The notes beneath the pieces are model-generated. The model searched no databases and was not told the DNA's origin. It worked only from the letters and a program-made list of their open reading frames with translations. The translations under genes and the position numbers were made by a program. Of a stretch of 64,000 nucleotides of DNA, positions 43,524 through 55,600 are shown in pieces; within the stretch, counting starts at the first letter, position 1, and each line of letters begins with the position of its first letter. This stretch comes from Zelopaecilomyces penicillatus (Eukaryota; Ascomycota; Sordariomycetes; Hypocreales; Pseudodiploosporaceae): assembly GCA_005765155.1 (NCBI GenBank), contig VCCP01000006.1, positions 3,422,501-3,486,500 on the forward strand. The letters are read 5' to 3'.

Positions 43524-44646
43524 TTTGGTGTGCAAGTAGATCGGTGCTAGAAGAATTTCTATGGTGACTTTTGTTCTGGTTGCAATGCTGAGAATAGGTG
43601 ATGGAGGAAAGGTGGTGATGAAATGAAATAGTGTGGGCAGCGCGGAGCTCTTATACTGTATGGTACGAGATACGAATCGAAGGTCACAAAATGGCCTGTT
43701 CAGGTCAATTTTAAGATTACGCATACACATTGATGTTTTAGGCTGTGAATACGGCGGCCTGCGTGTTAACAGAGTCATCAGACCAACACCTTATCTTGGC
43801 CTGCACAGGCGAGAGGGCACTACCAAAGGGGCATCACGCAGGGCAGCAACCACGCCGGACTGCCATCCAACCATCTGAGCTTGGCTGTGTCAGCAAATGT
43901 CGAATCATGGATGGTTTGTTTCCGCTTTCCTGTGCAGGGGATTGGAGACTGGCGATGGGAGTAACGGGATTTGAGCGGGTATACGAGGCACACACAGGGC
44001 GAGCGAGTGGAGGTTCGACATCCCCCGCACGTAAGGGAGTGGAGCACCACGCAGGGCAGAAGATGGCATAGGCTGGGAGATTCCGGTCGATGGAAGTGGA
44101 CAGGATTGTGTGAATATCTGGGGTAATTTGATGGAATTGGTGTTTGAGGTGTCAATTAATGGATATGTTTGCCCCGTATGGAAACATAGGTACAAATTTA
44201 TAACGATATTGACAAAAAAAATACTAGTAATTCTCTGCCATCTTAAAGTTCATGTCATATCAAATCCCCATGTCAGTCAACATCGATTTGGTGTATATTT
44301 TGAGTCATGAGGGGTGTTCCGCAGAAACGGGCAAAAGGTGAGCCACTCCGGCAATTGTGGGGCTTAGTTAGTGCGATCTCCGGAATACTGGAAAGGTTCG
44401 GCCAAGAGTAACCCCGGACTTTGGATCGGCATGGAGAAGTCGCTCGTGGGGTGTAATTTCGAGAATGACGACAGACTAGGGAAATAAAAGTTTGGAGAAG
44501 GATGGAGAAGAGAAAAAGTATATAATGACGGCGATGGTCCTTGAATCATCTTTGTGAGAGCGGCAGGTTGGCAACGATAACTTCCATTGAACAATTCTCA
44601 ATTGCAACAGAAAAAGAAACCACTGTTGATCAAAGACACTGGAATC
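43524..44646. other. Divergent promoter region of transaldolase and sugar transporter
   Basis: A 1.1 kb region between two divergent carbon-metabolism genes, so their control may be shared. No ORF with a domain. Confidence 0.5.
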
Positions 44647-46792
44647 ATGACGACTACACCGGATGCAAAGTCTCTCAAAGAGGACAGCTTGACTCATGTT
44701 GAGCAAGTACCTGACCACTCTCGCACCGTCAATGCCAAGTCAGTCCCCCCTGTCAACACAAGAAGAAACAAATGTTAGCTAACTAACCCTCACCTCAGAA
44801 TCTGGAACCCATTAGTCGGCATCTCCAGAGACAACCTCTACTCCCAAGTCTCCGCCTTCTGCTCCGAATACGGCTTCACCCACAAACAAGACATCTTCTT
44901 CCGCGGCGCCCTCGCCGCCCAAAACCCGACAACCTACGACTACCTTCCCGATCTCACTCCCGACGACAAACTCTGGCTCCAGCGCGAAACCACACACCGC
45001 TGGACACTCCCGCGATCGCTGTACTTCACCATCGCGCTATGTTCGCTAGGTTCTGCGGTCCAAGGGTGGGATAACACGGGTGCGAATGGCGCGAATCTCT
45101 CGTTTCCACAGGAATTTGGGATTGAGCATAATGAGTGGCTTGTCGGGGTGATTAATGCAGGGCCCACGCTGTTTGGGCTGGTGAGTGCGTGGGCGGCGGA
45201 TCCGGTGAATAATATGCTGGGGAGGAGGGGCACGGTGTTTGCGACGGGGTTGTTTTGTATTTTCCCTGTGCTGGCGCAGGCGTTTACGCAGAATTGGTGG
45301 GGGTTGTTGATATGTAGGCTGTTTATGGGACTGGGGATGGGAGTGAAGGTTTCGACGATCCCTGTGTATTCGGCAGAGGTGGCGCCGGCGTCGATTCGGG
45401 GCGGGTTGGTGACGACTTTTCAGATGTGGGTGTCGTTTGGTATGTTTGTGGGATATTGCTTCAACTTGGTGTTTTATCGGATTGGGGCCTTGGCTTGGAG
45501 GTTTCAGCTGGGTGCTGCGTTTGCTCCGGCGGTTCCTGTTGTCATCTTGGTGTGGTTCTGTCCAGGTATGTGCTCCATTTATCTTAAAGAATCACTTACC
45601 CTTCTTGCTGGGCTTTGATCCATAACTAACACACAATGATGTAGAATCCCCTCGCTGGCTCATGAAAAAAGGCCGATACGTGGACTCGTTCAAGGCATTC
45701 TGTCGACTTCGCAATACTGAGATGCAGGCAGCCAGAGATCTCTACTACGCCCATTGTCAGGTCATGGAGGAACGCGATGCCTTTGCTGGTGTCAGTTTCG
45801 GTCGCCGTGTGTGGGAGCTGTTTTCCGTTCCCCGGCTTCGTCGAGCAGTGGTGGCAAGTTCCTGGATTGTCATCAGCCAGCAGTTTTCCGGCATCAACAT
45901 GTAAGTCACCAATCCTTCCTGTTCACTCAGACTAGATATCTGGAAGATATCCTCATATAAATGAAGGCTAACACACCACTAGCATGGCTTTCTACAGCTC
46001 CACCATCTTCGCTAAAGCTGGGTACTCGGTGCTCAGCAGTCTGCTCGCCTCCATGGGCTTTGGCATCGTCCTGTTCATCTTTGCATTCCCTGCCGTCTAC
46101 ACCATGGATACGTTTGGCCGTCGAAACCTCTTACTCACCACGTTTCCCAACATGGCATGGTGTTTACTTGCCGCGGGTCTATGTTTCCTAATGCCAGAGT
46201 CATCGGGCGCCCGTGTCCCATGCATTGCATTCTTCATTTACCTGTTCACAGCCTTTTACGGTCCCGGTAAGCAATCCTATTTTCTTACCATGGATTGTTG
46301 ACCTTTTGGCTAACCTATAAATTGGCAGGCATGGGACCCCTTCCGTCAATCTACTTCTCAGAGGCATTCCCACTGTCGCATCGAGAAATGGGCGCCGGCC
46401 TGACCATCTGTGTCAACAATGCTGTCGGAAGCGCCTTGAGCTTGACATTCCCGTCTTTGCTGGCGGCACTCGGCCCAACAGGAGCATTTGGCCTCTATGC
46501 TGGACTCAACATGCTTGCCTTTGTTGTCATTTTCTTCATTGTTCCCGAGACCATGTAAGTGCTACTGGGGTGTACAGCAAGGTCCAAATGAGATGCTGAC
46601 TTTTATTGTTCTAGGAAACGTACTCTCGAGGAGCTGGATTACGTCTTCAGCGTCTCGACTCGACGACACATGTCCTACCAGGTGGGCACCTGGCTGCCAT
46701 GGTGGATCAAAAAGTATTTGCTCTTCCAGCGCGATGCGAAACTTGAGCCGTTGTACAAGTTGGATGGCGTGGAGGATGTAAGCCGGCAGTGA
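44647..46792 (+). CDS. MFS sugar transporter
   Basis: Six exons (44647-44738, 44799-45565, 45645-45900, 45983-46266, 46329-46554, 46615-46792) with introns of 60-82 bp give 600 residues. After a ~110-residue hydrophilic N-terminus it has the sugar-porter signatures in order: [15 protein letters not shown] in helix 1, GRRGT in the loop 2-3, [60 protein letters not shown] and [15 protein letters not shown]. All twelve helices can be placed. It is a plasma-membrane proton symporter or facilitator; the substrate cannot be read. The long N-terminus is unusual for hexose transporters and more like lactose/polyol or uncharacterised fungal members. Confidence 0.9.
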
Positions 46793-47008
46793 ATCTTTGA
46801 CACGGGAACATGACCACTTTATGCTTTGTAATTCATCCTTTGGTCTTTTCGGTGGTTAAGCCGCGCAATTATCTGAGTTTGTTTTAGTCAAGTACGAGTA
46901 GCTGAGTTTTCGATCAATCACAGTATCCGGATTCAGTGTTCAATTGCATTCAAATTGACATTCCGTATTTGTTATTATTCATCATAGCCATGACAAGTCA
47001 AAAAGCAA

Positions 47009-47839
47009 TCATGACTGCAAAAACTCCAGCAGATCCTTGTTGACCTCATCCACCAGAATATTCGGCAGCGCATGCGGTCCCCCAGGGTACACCTTCAAAG
47101 TCCCCTTGGGTAACAACTTAATAGCCTCATGCGCAGATGCCTTGATGGGAACAATCTGATCATCGTCGCCGTGTAACAACAACACAGGAATATCCATCTT
47201 CTTCAGATCCCCCCGCTGATCCGTCTCGGAAAACGCCTTGATACAGTCGTACGTGTTCTTGAAGCCAGCTTGCATACCCTGCGCCCACCAACTGTCGATC
47301 AAGCCCTGGCTGGCCTTGATGCCAGGACGATTGAAGCCATAAAAGGGACCAGTGGGGACTTCCCGAAAGAACTGAGCGCGGTCCTTGACCATGGCCTCGC
47401 GGAAGCTATCGAAGACGGATAAGGGCAGACCCTGTGGGTTGAAATCGGTCTGTAGCATCAGAGGCGGGACGGCGCCGACAAGAACTGCCTTCTTTACGCG
47501 GCTGGTGCCGTAGCGACCGATGAAGCGGGTAACTTCACCACCGCCAGTCGAGTGACCGACCATCATGACGTCCTTGAGGTCGAGGTGCTCAAACAGCTGC
47601 AGCAGGTCATCGGCATAGGTGTCCATGTCATTGCCATCCCAAGGCTGGCTGGACCGTCCGTGACCGCGCCGATCGTGGGCGATGACGCGACATCCGTGGT
47701 TGCCGAGAAAGAACATTTAGCTCTCCCAGTTATCCGAGTTAAGGGGCCATCCATGTGAGAACGTGACTACCGGGCCATTCTTGTTGCCCCAGTCCTTGTA
47801 GTAAATCTCAACTCCATCCTTTAGCGTGAGGTACGGCAT
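47009..47839 (-). pseudogene. Haloperoxidase-type alpha/beta hydrolase gene with one in-frame TAA
   Basis: Read from [18 protein letters not shown] (47839), the gene is a non-heme chloroperoxidase-like hydrolase of 277 codons, the usual length. [14 protein letters not shown] is followed by a TAA at 47719-47717 (codon 41), where relatives typically have Gln. The same frame then continues, fully conserved: [21 protein letters not shown], the nucleophile elbow GHSTGGGE, the Asp in [11 protein letters not shown], and His in [12 protein letters not shown] to TAA change would explain it. The ATG that happens to follow the stop would give a protein without its oxyanion strand. So this is a young pseudogene, a sequence error, or a truncated product. 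An in-frame ATG at 47998 offers an alternative start. Confidence 0.8.
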
Positions 47840-49425
47840 CTCGGCAAAGGTTTGCGGTAGTTCAGCTAGAGTGTGATGTCGGGTAGTTCGGAGGTTGAGG
47901 AGCTGGGGGGTAGCATTCCTTGCCCATGGCAATACCGGCAGGGGACCTGATTCATATACTTGAATTTCTCCATGGTACGTTCCTCTAGGCCCCTCCACTC
48001 TGTGCAGACTTTTCCGTTTATTTGCCCTTGCATCTACATCATTGGGAGTGGCATGATATCAGATTGACGAATGGCGGCATCGATAAATCCAGCTAACGCA
48101 TTCATCCTCGATGACCGATATCGTACCCCGCCTTACAAAGAACCCCCCCCCCCCGCCTGGAAATAAGACCGTTGTGTAAATGCTACAAACAAACTGCTGT
48201 TGTTGTTAGTTGGCAGTCTTACATGTGATTGGCTGATACTTCGGCTTCAATAGCTTGAACATCGGCTTGCCCACATCGAAGCAGGAGACACGGGCCCAGA
48301 TACTGGCACGGTTGACAAAGACGGTACTTCTAGGTGCGGCATTGGAGCCATTTGAGACGAGAAAGATAGCAATCGGAAAACCCTAAACAGCAACAATTTT
48401 TAAAACGCCTCATGAGATAGAGCTTGTCTACAGTGGAAGATGCCATGAGACTATGATGGTTACAGATTCCCGTATCATAGCCTCAATACTAGTACAGAAT
48501 TCCATACCCAACTATTTTCTCATCCGCTGAGCCGACGTCGCCAACCTGTTTTCCCGCATCAGCATCTCTTACCCCTCACACACTGAGACATTTTAGAATA
48601 TTCGCAATTGAGGGGTCGACACTTAGTGAGCGAGGTAGTAGTAGACATCATGACCATAGAGAGAACTCCTCAGTGAGTAAAATGCAAAGTTGTGTTGTGT
48701 GTTTAGCAAAATCGCTATGGCTAATGCCGCTGAACCGCCATTCTCATCTAAGACAATGAATGTGGCTCTTTCGGCTGGTACGAAACAAGACGCAATACAA
48801 ACGCGGCCCTGTGTCAAAGGCTACTTTATCAGGTGATACAAAATATCGGAAATACTGGTCTAGTAGCGAGAGTAGGTCAAGCTTCGTGTATGCATTTGTA
48901 GATCATTTCACATTCAGACAAACATGGGCAACATGGAATGCATTCTGAGGATTCAGCAAATCCATTAATCATCCACACATTACGTCACTTTCTCATGCTC
49001 AATTTATATCATTGACAATACAAGAAGTCTTCTTCACTATGGTTCTGATTAGAGGGTGCTTGCTAGACGTACGAAATCTAAAACTACCCATTGGCAAAGA
49101 CACCTCTGCAAAACAGTGTCGCCTTCAACAGCAAGGACGTGGATTACACGTGTGCCAGCTGCATTGCTGTACGTAGTAGCCATTTTTTGTATCCAGACAT
49201 TATGCAAGAGCTCACCTTGCATGTATGATTCAGAATGGGTCCATCGCCGCTGTCACCCTACAAACCAAGACATGATGTTTTCTCGGAATGGCGATGCCTG
49301 GTGATGGTGCCACTCTGCTGCACGCTAAAAGTGCTGATCGGCAATCTGACTGAATCATGGCTACTAATGTCCCGCCACTCCCACTGTTAATCTGATGATT
49401 GGTGTAGTTAATGAGTTATAGCCGT

Positions 49426-49473
49426 TCCATGGAGTTTCATCCCGGTCCATGGAGTTCTGTCCGGTCCATGGAG
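49426..49473. repeat. Three spaced TCCATGGAG copies
   Basis: TCCATGGAG at 49426-49434, 49446-49454 and 49465-49473, two of them preceded by CCGG. The 8-mer TCCATGGA is its own reverse complement, and copies start 20 and 19 bp apart (about two helical turns). It may be a regulatory array about 610 bp before the reductase ATG, or a chance tandem duplication. Confidence 0.6.
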
Positions 49474-49999
49474 ATGGCAGTTCGACTGTAGCGTACTGGT
49501 AGATGTTTTTGACCTGTTGGGCCTATTCGTCGAGTGTTGCCGTTCACAACTTCTAGGTCTGTGCGAGAGTCTGTGCAGGGGGGCCTGTCTTGTAGGTTAA
49601 TGATCATCCTTACCCTACCATCTCATCAATCGTTACAATACCGTCTCATAGAACTTCATTCATGAGTACACTGACGTGAAATCTCCATAGCCATCAATAA
49701 AAAGGTTTCGTGATTTTTGAGTAACTACTGGTGGCAATTGAATGGTCCCTTGGAGTGAAACATTTAATTCTTTGAGGATATCCCCAAGACTAAATCAATT
49801 ACCCGATTACAGCCACCGACTCAGGCGGACCCCATCTTATCATGTCGTATAACCCTGGTCGGCTATTCACAATTTGTAATCCAAAAATACTGGGCCAATG
49901 ATAGAGAAAATTGTAAAGACACATGCTCCATATGCATTGGGCGGGAATCTCACCATCCGTTGTGCCCTGAGACATATCGGTGCATCATTGTGTACTTAT

Positions 50000-50009
50000 T
50001 TATATAAAA
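50000..50009 (+). promoter_or_regulatory. Candidate TATA box of the adenylate-forming reductase gene
   Basis: TTATATAAAA about 75 bp before the ATG at 50080. Confidence 0.5.
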
Positions 50010-50079
50010 GCGCCCGTAGCTACCGTTGTAGCCCGAGAGCAAGACATATCAGCGCACTGCCTATCAAATCTCATCACCA

Positions 50080-53000
50080 ATGGAACACAATCACGAACAC
50101 GGCTCTACTATCTCTGTCCAGAGACCCCAATATGGGCGACGCACACTCATCCAGGTTGTTGAAGAGAAAGCTGCTCAGACTCCCTCGCCAATCTTTGCAT
50201 ACACGCCCCGCTCGAATGACGCCAAGGATGGCTGGAAACCCATCTCGTACAGGCAGCTTTTGAATGCTGTTGATCACTTTGCTCACGAACTGGTCGAGCA
50301 GGCTAAACGCCGCGGTCAGCAGTTTACGGGGGATGGGTTTCCCACAATTGCGTACGTTGGTCCTAGTGATGTGCGATATGCGGTAGTGCTTCTTGCCTGC
50401 ATCAAAGCTCATCACAAGGCCTTTTACATTTCTCCCCGCAACAGCGTCGAGGGACAGGTCTCGCTGCTCAAAAAGACCGACTGTAATGTCTTATACTACG
50501 CCCAGTCGTACCAACAGATCATTCAGCCATGGATAAAAGGTTTTCCGATAGAGACGATCGTGACGCCGAGCCCTGAGGAATGGCTTCATGCTTCAACAGA
50601 GCCATTTGCATACAGCGAGACATTCGAAGTAGCTCGCTGGCAACCACTTGTGGTCCTACACACGAGCGGCTCTACTGGTCTTCCAAAGCCAATTGTGGTG
50701 CGTCAAGGAAGCATTGCCATTGGAGATGGATTGCGTAATATCCCTGATTACCAGGGAGCCCCTTCGATATGGTCATACTGGGGTGAACATGGTACCAAGC
50801 TTTACATGGGATTACCACTATTCCATGCAGCCGGTGTTGCCAAAACATGTCTTATAGGGATTTACTATGGACCAGCGATTGTTTTTGGGATTGCTGATCG
50901 ACCTCTGACGGCTGACCTTTACATTGAAACCACACGTTACTCTGGAGCTGATATAGCCGTGCTACCGCCGTCAGTTCTTGAGGATCTTAGTACTACCGAG
51001 GAAGGCATCCAATGCTTGCTATCTCAGAAAATTGTTGGCTTTGGAGGAGGTGAGCACATCCAGAATGGACTATTTGTTTCGTGATACAGTTTTACAGTGC
51101 TTACCTACAGATTCATCTAGGAAACCTGATACCTTCTGTGGGAGATTTTCTCGTCGAGCGCGGTGTTGCTCTTTGTAATATTATTGCATCAACAGAGTGA
51201 GTCTTAACACATTGATACATCTGTGACCTTTTTACCACGTTCAGGCAGCTTGTGAGAACTAACAACTTTGCCCTAGGTCCGTACCCTACCCTCTCCAGTA
51301 TCAGAAGAACATGAAGCTCTGGCAGTATTTCATCATCAATTCAAAGCTCATGGGAGCCGAGTTTCGTCCTGTCGACTGGGAGGAAGATGTTTTCGAAATG
51401 TTCATTTGTCGACAAGACCCGAAGGAACCCAACCACCAGTCGATTTTCTACACATTTCCAGACAAGACGGAGTGGTCAACTGGCGACTTATTTCGCGCCC
51501 ACCCGGTTCTACCTGATCATTGGGCTTACGATGGCCGCGCCGACAACGTGATTGTATTCTCCAACGGCGAAAAGCTCAACCCTACGACAATCGAGGACAA
51601 GGTACAGGCCCACCCTCAAATCAAGGCAGCGCTTGTCGTTGGCCAGGAGCGGTTTCAGGCAGCCTTAATTCTTGAACCATATGAGATGCCCGACAATGAG
51701 ACTGCGAAAGAAGCTCTGATAAATGCGGTTTGGCCACTTGTTGAGGAAGCGAACCAGGCCAGTGTCGCTCACGGACATATTGTTCGTAGCTTGGTCACCG
51801 TGTCGGACCCAGCGATACCATTTTCTCGTACACCAAAGGGCACGGTGCAGCGCAATTCAACAGTCAAGCTATACAAAGACTTCATTGACTTACTCTATGA
51901 GCAAGCAGATGCAGTCCATGGCCTCAAAGAAACAATTAACCTCGATATGACTAGTTCGGAGAGTTTGACGCAATCTATTGTAGATATATTGGTTTCAAGA
52001 ATTGGCAACGCCAACGTTGGCCCAGACACCGATCTTTTCACTGTTGGGGTGGACTCACTTCAGGTCATCAGCCTTTCTAAACTCCTCAGTGCTGGGCTGG
52101 AAAATTCGGGTATCACGGATATTGACCATAATACAGTCGCTCCTCGGGTCATCTACGCAAATCCAACCCCAAAACTTCTTGCAAATCGACTTCTTCTGAC
52201 TGCGAATGGGGGTTTAGACCATAGCGACAACGCCCACGATGCTGAGAGAGTCGCCAGTATTATTTCACAATACACCTCCGATCTCCCAGCGCCAAACAGT
52301 CAACAGACTGATCCTTTAGATGACGGCCAAACCATACTTATTACGGGTACAACTGGCTCGCTTGGCGCTTACATCCTCGACCAGCTAGTATCGAATCCCC
52401 CTGTGAGCAAGATCATCGCACTCAATCGTGGCGAAGATGGCGGTCGCTCCAGACAGCCAGCGTTCAATGATGCACGAGGCTTGACAAAAGATTTCTCCAA
52501 AGTTCAGTTCTTGGGAGTCGATCTCTCACTGCCGACATTTGGCCTCAGCCAGACTGACTACGACACTTTGCTTGCGTCAGCGGATCGCATTATCCACAAC
52601 GCTTGGCCAGTCAACTTTGTGATTAACGTTTCTTCATTTGAGCCATCAATACGCGGTGTGCGGCACCTCATTGATTTTGCGAATAAAGCTACGAAACGAG
52701 TCCCAATCATCTTCATCTCAAGCATTGGGACTGTAGACGGGTGGACGGCAAAGGAGTCAGTGCCAGAGAGACAACTTGATGATCTGAAACTGGCACGTAT
52801 GGGATATGGGCAGTCTAAACTCGCCGCAAGCTTGATTCTGGACGCAGCAACAGAGCAATCCGGAGTACCGGCAGCCATAGTTCGGGTTGGCCAGATTGGA
52901 GGACCACGGGCGGAAAAGGGAATGTGGAACCCACAGGAATTTATTCCTAGCCTCATTGCCAGCTCAGTGGCCCTAGGAGTATTACCAGATACATGTGGTC

Positions 53001-53443
53001 CTGGCAACACTGTGAACTGGATGCCGGTGGAGGATGTGGCTGGGCTCATCCTGGACGTGGCCGGGGTAACAGCACCAATGCCTGTGTCCGGTATTTCGGG
53101 TTACTTCCACTGCGTGAACCCTGCCAAAACAAGCTGGTCAGAAATAGTACAGGTACTGAAAGACTTCTACGGCGATCGCATTGCCAGGGTTGTCTCATTG
53201 GAGGAGTGGGTGAAGGCGGTAGAAGACAGCGCGGGCAGCATCAACACACCAGAGGAGGCGGTCAAGAATCCTGCTGTCAAGCTTCTGGATACCTATACCA
53301 CCATGGCAGCGGGTAGCCGAACTGGTCGTGAGCCTTTAAGCTTTGAGATGGAGAGAACGATGGCTCACAGTCAGACGATTAGAAGCTTGGGCCCTGTGGA
53401 TGCAGAGTTGATTAGGAATTGGTGCAGACAATGGGGGTTGTAA
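50080..53443 (+). CDS. Adenylate-forming reductase (NRPS-like, A-T-R)
   Basis: Exons 50080-51049, 51121-51196 and 51277-53443 with introns of 71 and 80 bp give 1070 residues. The A domain (about 15-560) has the P-loop HTSGSTGLPKP (about 194), GLPLFHAAG, FGGG joined across intron 1, NIIASTES joined across intron 2, YDGRADNVIVFSNGEKLNP and the hinge-Lys region GTVQR. The carrier domain (about 570-650) has the phosphopantetheine Ser in GVDSLQ (about 608). The reductase domain (NAD-binding type 4, about 700-1070) begins ILITGTTGSLGAYILDQL and has the Ser/Tyr/Lys-type site with ISSIGTV and YGQSKLAASL. No condensation domain. It should activate a carboxylic acid, hold it as a thioester and release it as aldehyde or alcohol using NADPH. 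Substrate unknown. No other biosynthetic gene lies within 3 kb. Confidence 0.9.
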
Positions 53444-54034
53444 CTTGGGCGTTGGTAGGATATAATGACCACCAGCGTTATGCTCTGTACAGTATTCTTT
53501 TAGAAGATGAGAACAGCTATCAATCTTATAAAGTATCCACCATTATCAGAAATATTACAAAATTCAATAACCCCAAAACTTGTGACAAATTTTCCATGTT
53601 GCATGGCAAAAAGCGAATAATATGTGAGTGCAAGCCAGCTTTGTGTTGGCATAAACAGTCACACTGTGATGTGGATCAGAGCCCTGCACATGTGAATTGG
53701 TGCACACAGCTGGGGAAGTGGCTGTTGCTCCAGGTATTGAGCACATGATGATATGAGAATTTGAATGACAAGCCTCTCGAACAAAAAAGAAAAAAAGAAG
53801 GGGGGTTCAGGGCGTGAAAACCTATTGCAGCCAAGACACGCTAAACTATACCCAAGTCTAGCTACATACGCATCACTTTCACATTGAATCGTGTCATGGA
53901 TGTTTAAATGAAGTTGTATTGTTTATCAATGGTCTAAAACAGCCAACGTTGTTAACGTTTGCAGAACACCAGACAGAAGCATCAAATTTAGGCAAACAAT
54001 TCAGAGTAGCCGCGCAGGCCCCAGCCGGGACTTC
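53444..54034. other. Short gene-free stretch
   Basis: Convergent 3' regions. An A/G-rich run (AAAAAAGAAAAAAAGAAGGGGGG-like, about 53780-53805) is the only feature. Confidence 0.5.
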
Positions 54035-54648
54035 TTAGTTACCCTTGCATCCCGTCTCCCTGTTGGAAAGGCAGACTGTGGTGCAAGTGTTGCCCACCAA
54101 GTAAGACCTGACAACACCAGACACTTCATCGTTGGCGTTGTTTCTGCAACTCTTGTTGATGGCGTTGGCAGCATCCAAGAGGTCCGATCCCACAGCATTG
54201 TCAATCACCTTGGACCAACTGATGCAGCATTTTCCGCCTTGTTTATTCGCGCAGAAAGATCGAGGCTCCTTGGGCAAACCAGAGTTGATTCTATCCGTAA
54301 GTCCGGCAATGGCTAATTTGCAAACACTCGAACGGGCTGAGTGGCCGCCTAGACACTCTGCGTTGGGTGTTGTGTTGCATGGTGGAATAGGGGCTCTTGC
54401 GTGGAGAGTAGGAACAACCTCTCCGTCAGCCGCAGCCTTTCCCCATCTATAATCAAGCACTCAAGCGTCAGACAGACCGATGCTTCAGATTGTTCGCCTG
54501 AAAACTCTTTATTTATCACTTACATGGTAAAGGTGGCACCGTCCTTTGTATACTCTTCCAGTTTCACTGGGCCCACAGCAGGGATAGCATTGGCATTCAC
54601 AGCGACTGCAGCAAAGCCGGCAAGGATGGCGAACTCGTTGAAACGCAT
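54035..54648 (-). CDS. Secreted Cys-rich protein, CC-[IV]-SW family, member 1
   Basis: Exons 54648-54524 and 54446-54035 around a 77 bp GTAAGT...TAG intron give 178 residues. The signal peptide (MRFNEFAILAGFAAVAVNANA) is followed by a short pro-like region and an exon 2 domain with Cys at CNTT, AECLGG, VCKLA, FCANKQGGKCCISWS, KSCRNN, TCTTVCLSNRETGC. The block CCISWS ... VSG ... CTTVCLSNR..GC is shared with the next two genes, and the intron position matches member 2. The pattern reminds me of fungal proteins annotated as WD-like-domain secreted proteins (recalled, not searched). Function unknown; an effector or antimicrobial role is possible. Divergent from member 2. Confidence 0.8.
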
Positions 54649-54769
54649 TTTGAGCTTTGATTGGAGCGTAGATGTTTGAAAAGAAGTGTTTGTATTCAAG
54701 ACAGAAGCTGAAGATGGTGAAAGTGTGTTGGTTTGAGCTTTTACAAAAGATTCAGTCATGGAGGCAGCT

Positions 54770-54777
54770 TTTATATG
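54770..54777 (-). promoter_or_regulatory. Candidate TATA box of CC-SW member 1
   Basis: Minus-strand ATATAAAA about 122 bp before the ATG at 54648. Confidence 0.4.
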
Positions 54778-55477
54778 TAAATCACGGAGCAGATTAACCT
54801 CATCGTATAGAAGTCGTTGGATGAGGTATGATATCACAGGCCAATTCGTTTTCTCTGGCTTAGATTTGATCTCAAAAGAAACTAGAGCAGAGTCCACACA
54901 ACGAAAAGAATGACCACAGATGCAGTAGCCTTGGTTGGTCGGAAATATACCGACGCAGTTGGTCCGTGAGATCAGAACCTCCAACAGGCTGTATCTGGGC
55001 AAGTCGCCCAATTGGCCACAGTAATGTAGCATTCGCCACCTCGGCGATTAATAATGATTGTTAAAGTTTATTTGACATCTGCGCAGTTTCATCAAGGGCG
55101 ACATGGTTCCAAGAGATCGGTGTCGGTGTATTTGATGCTACCGAGTCATGATTACAAGGATTCTGTTCGATCAGCACGCCACTTACAGACTTGGCCGTGA
55201 ACTGACAGAATCCACCTAAGTTATCCAGTATCATATGAGCCTATGATCAATGTTTTGTTGGCAGGTAGTAAAAATAAAAACTGGGAGTTGTGATCCACAG
55301 TAAAGTCGGTCAAAGCTACAATGTACATACCAACTCCTGGACCTTGCGGGACATTTTGACCAATGATTCGTTGAGTTAGCCTGTTTGAGTTAACAGATAT
55401 GATTTCCAGCTGTGTTTTCCGTGAAATGTTTAGCAACAATATTGTGAGAACATTCTGTTTGAGTTAAAAGATCAAAA

Positions 55478-55484
55478 TATAAAT
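55478..55484 (+). promoter_or_regulatory. Candidate TATA box of CC-SW member 2
   Basis: TATAAAT about 120 bp before the ATG at 55601. Confidence 0.4.
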
Positions 55485-55600
55485 GCCCAGGGAATTCCAG
55501 CGAGATTGCATTGCTCACACAGTCTACCAGTTAACCACTACTACTTTGTTTTCTCGACTACTCAAACAACATCCCAAGCAATAGAATCATCAATATTACC

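Larger units (their letters stand above)
47840..50079. other. 2.2 kb gene-free stretch
   Basis: Contains a C12 run (48143-48154), three spaced TCCATGGAG palindromic copies (49426-49473) and the TATA element of the reductase gene. No ORF with a domain. Confidence 0.5.
54649..55600. other. Divergent promoter region of CC-SW members 1 and 2
   Basis: A 950 bp region between two divergent paralogues, with a candidate TATA facing each. ORFs in it have no domain. Confidence 0.5.

Noticed and set aside
47009..47716. Hydrolase starting at the ATG directly after the TAA
   Set aside because: That start would remove the first strands and the oxyanion loop (HGWP), which are preserved in frame just upstream; a broken gene fits better.
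51050..51110. Earlier acceptor (CTACAG at 51105-51110) for reductase intron 1
   Set aside because: It puts the following exon out of frame; the acceptor ending at 51120 joins FGGG to NLIPSVGDF correctly.
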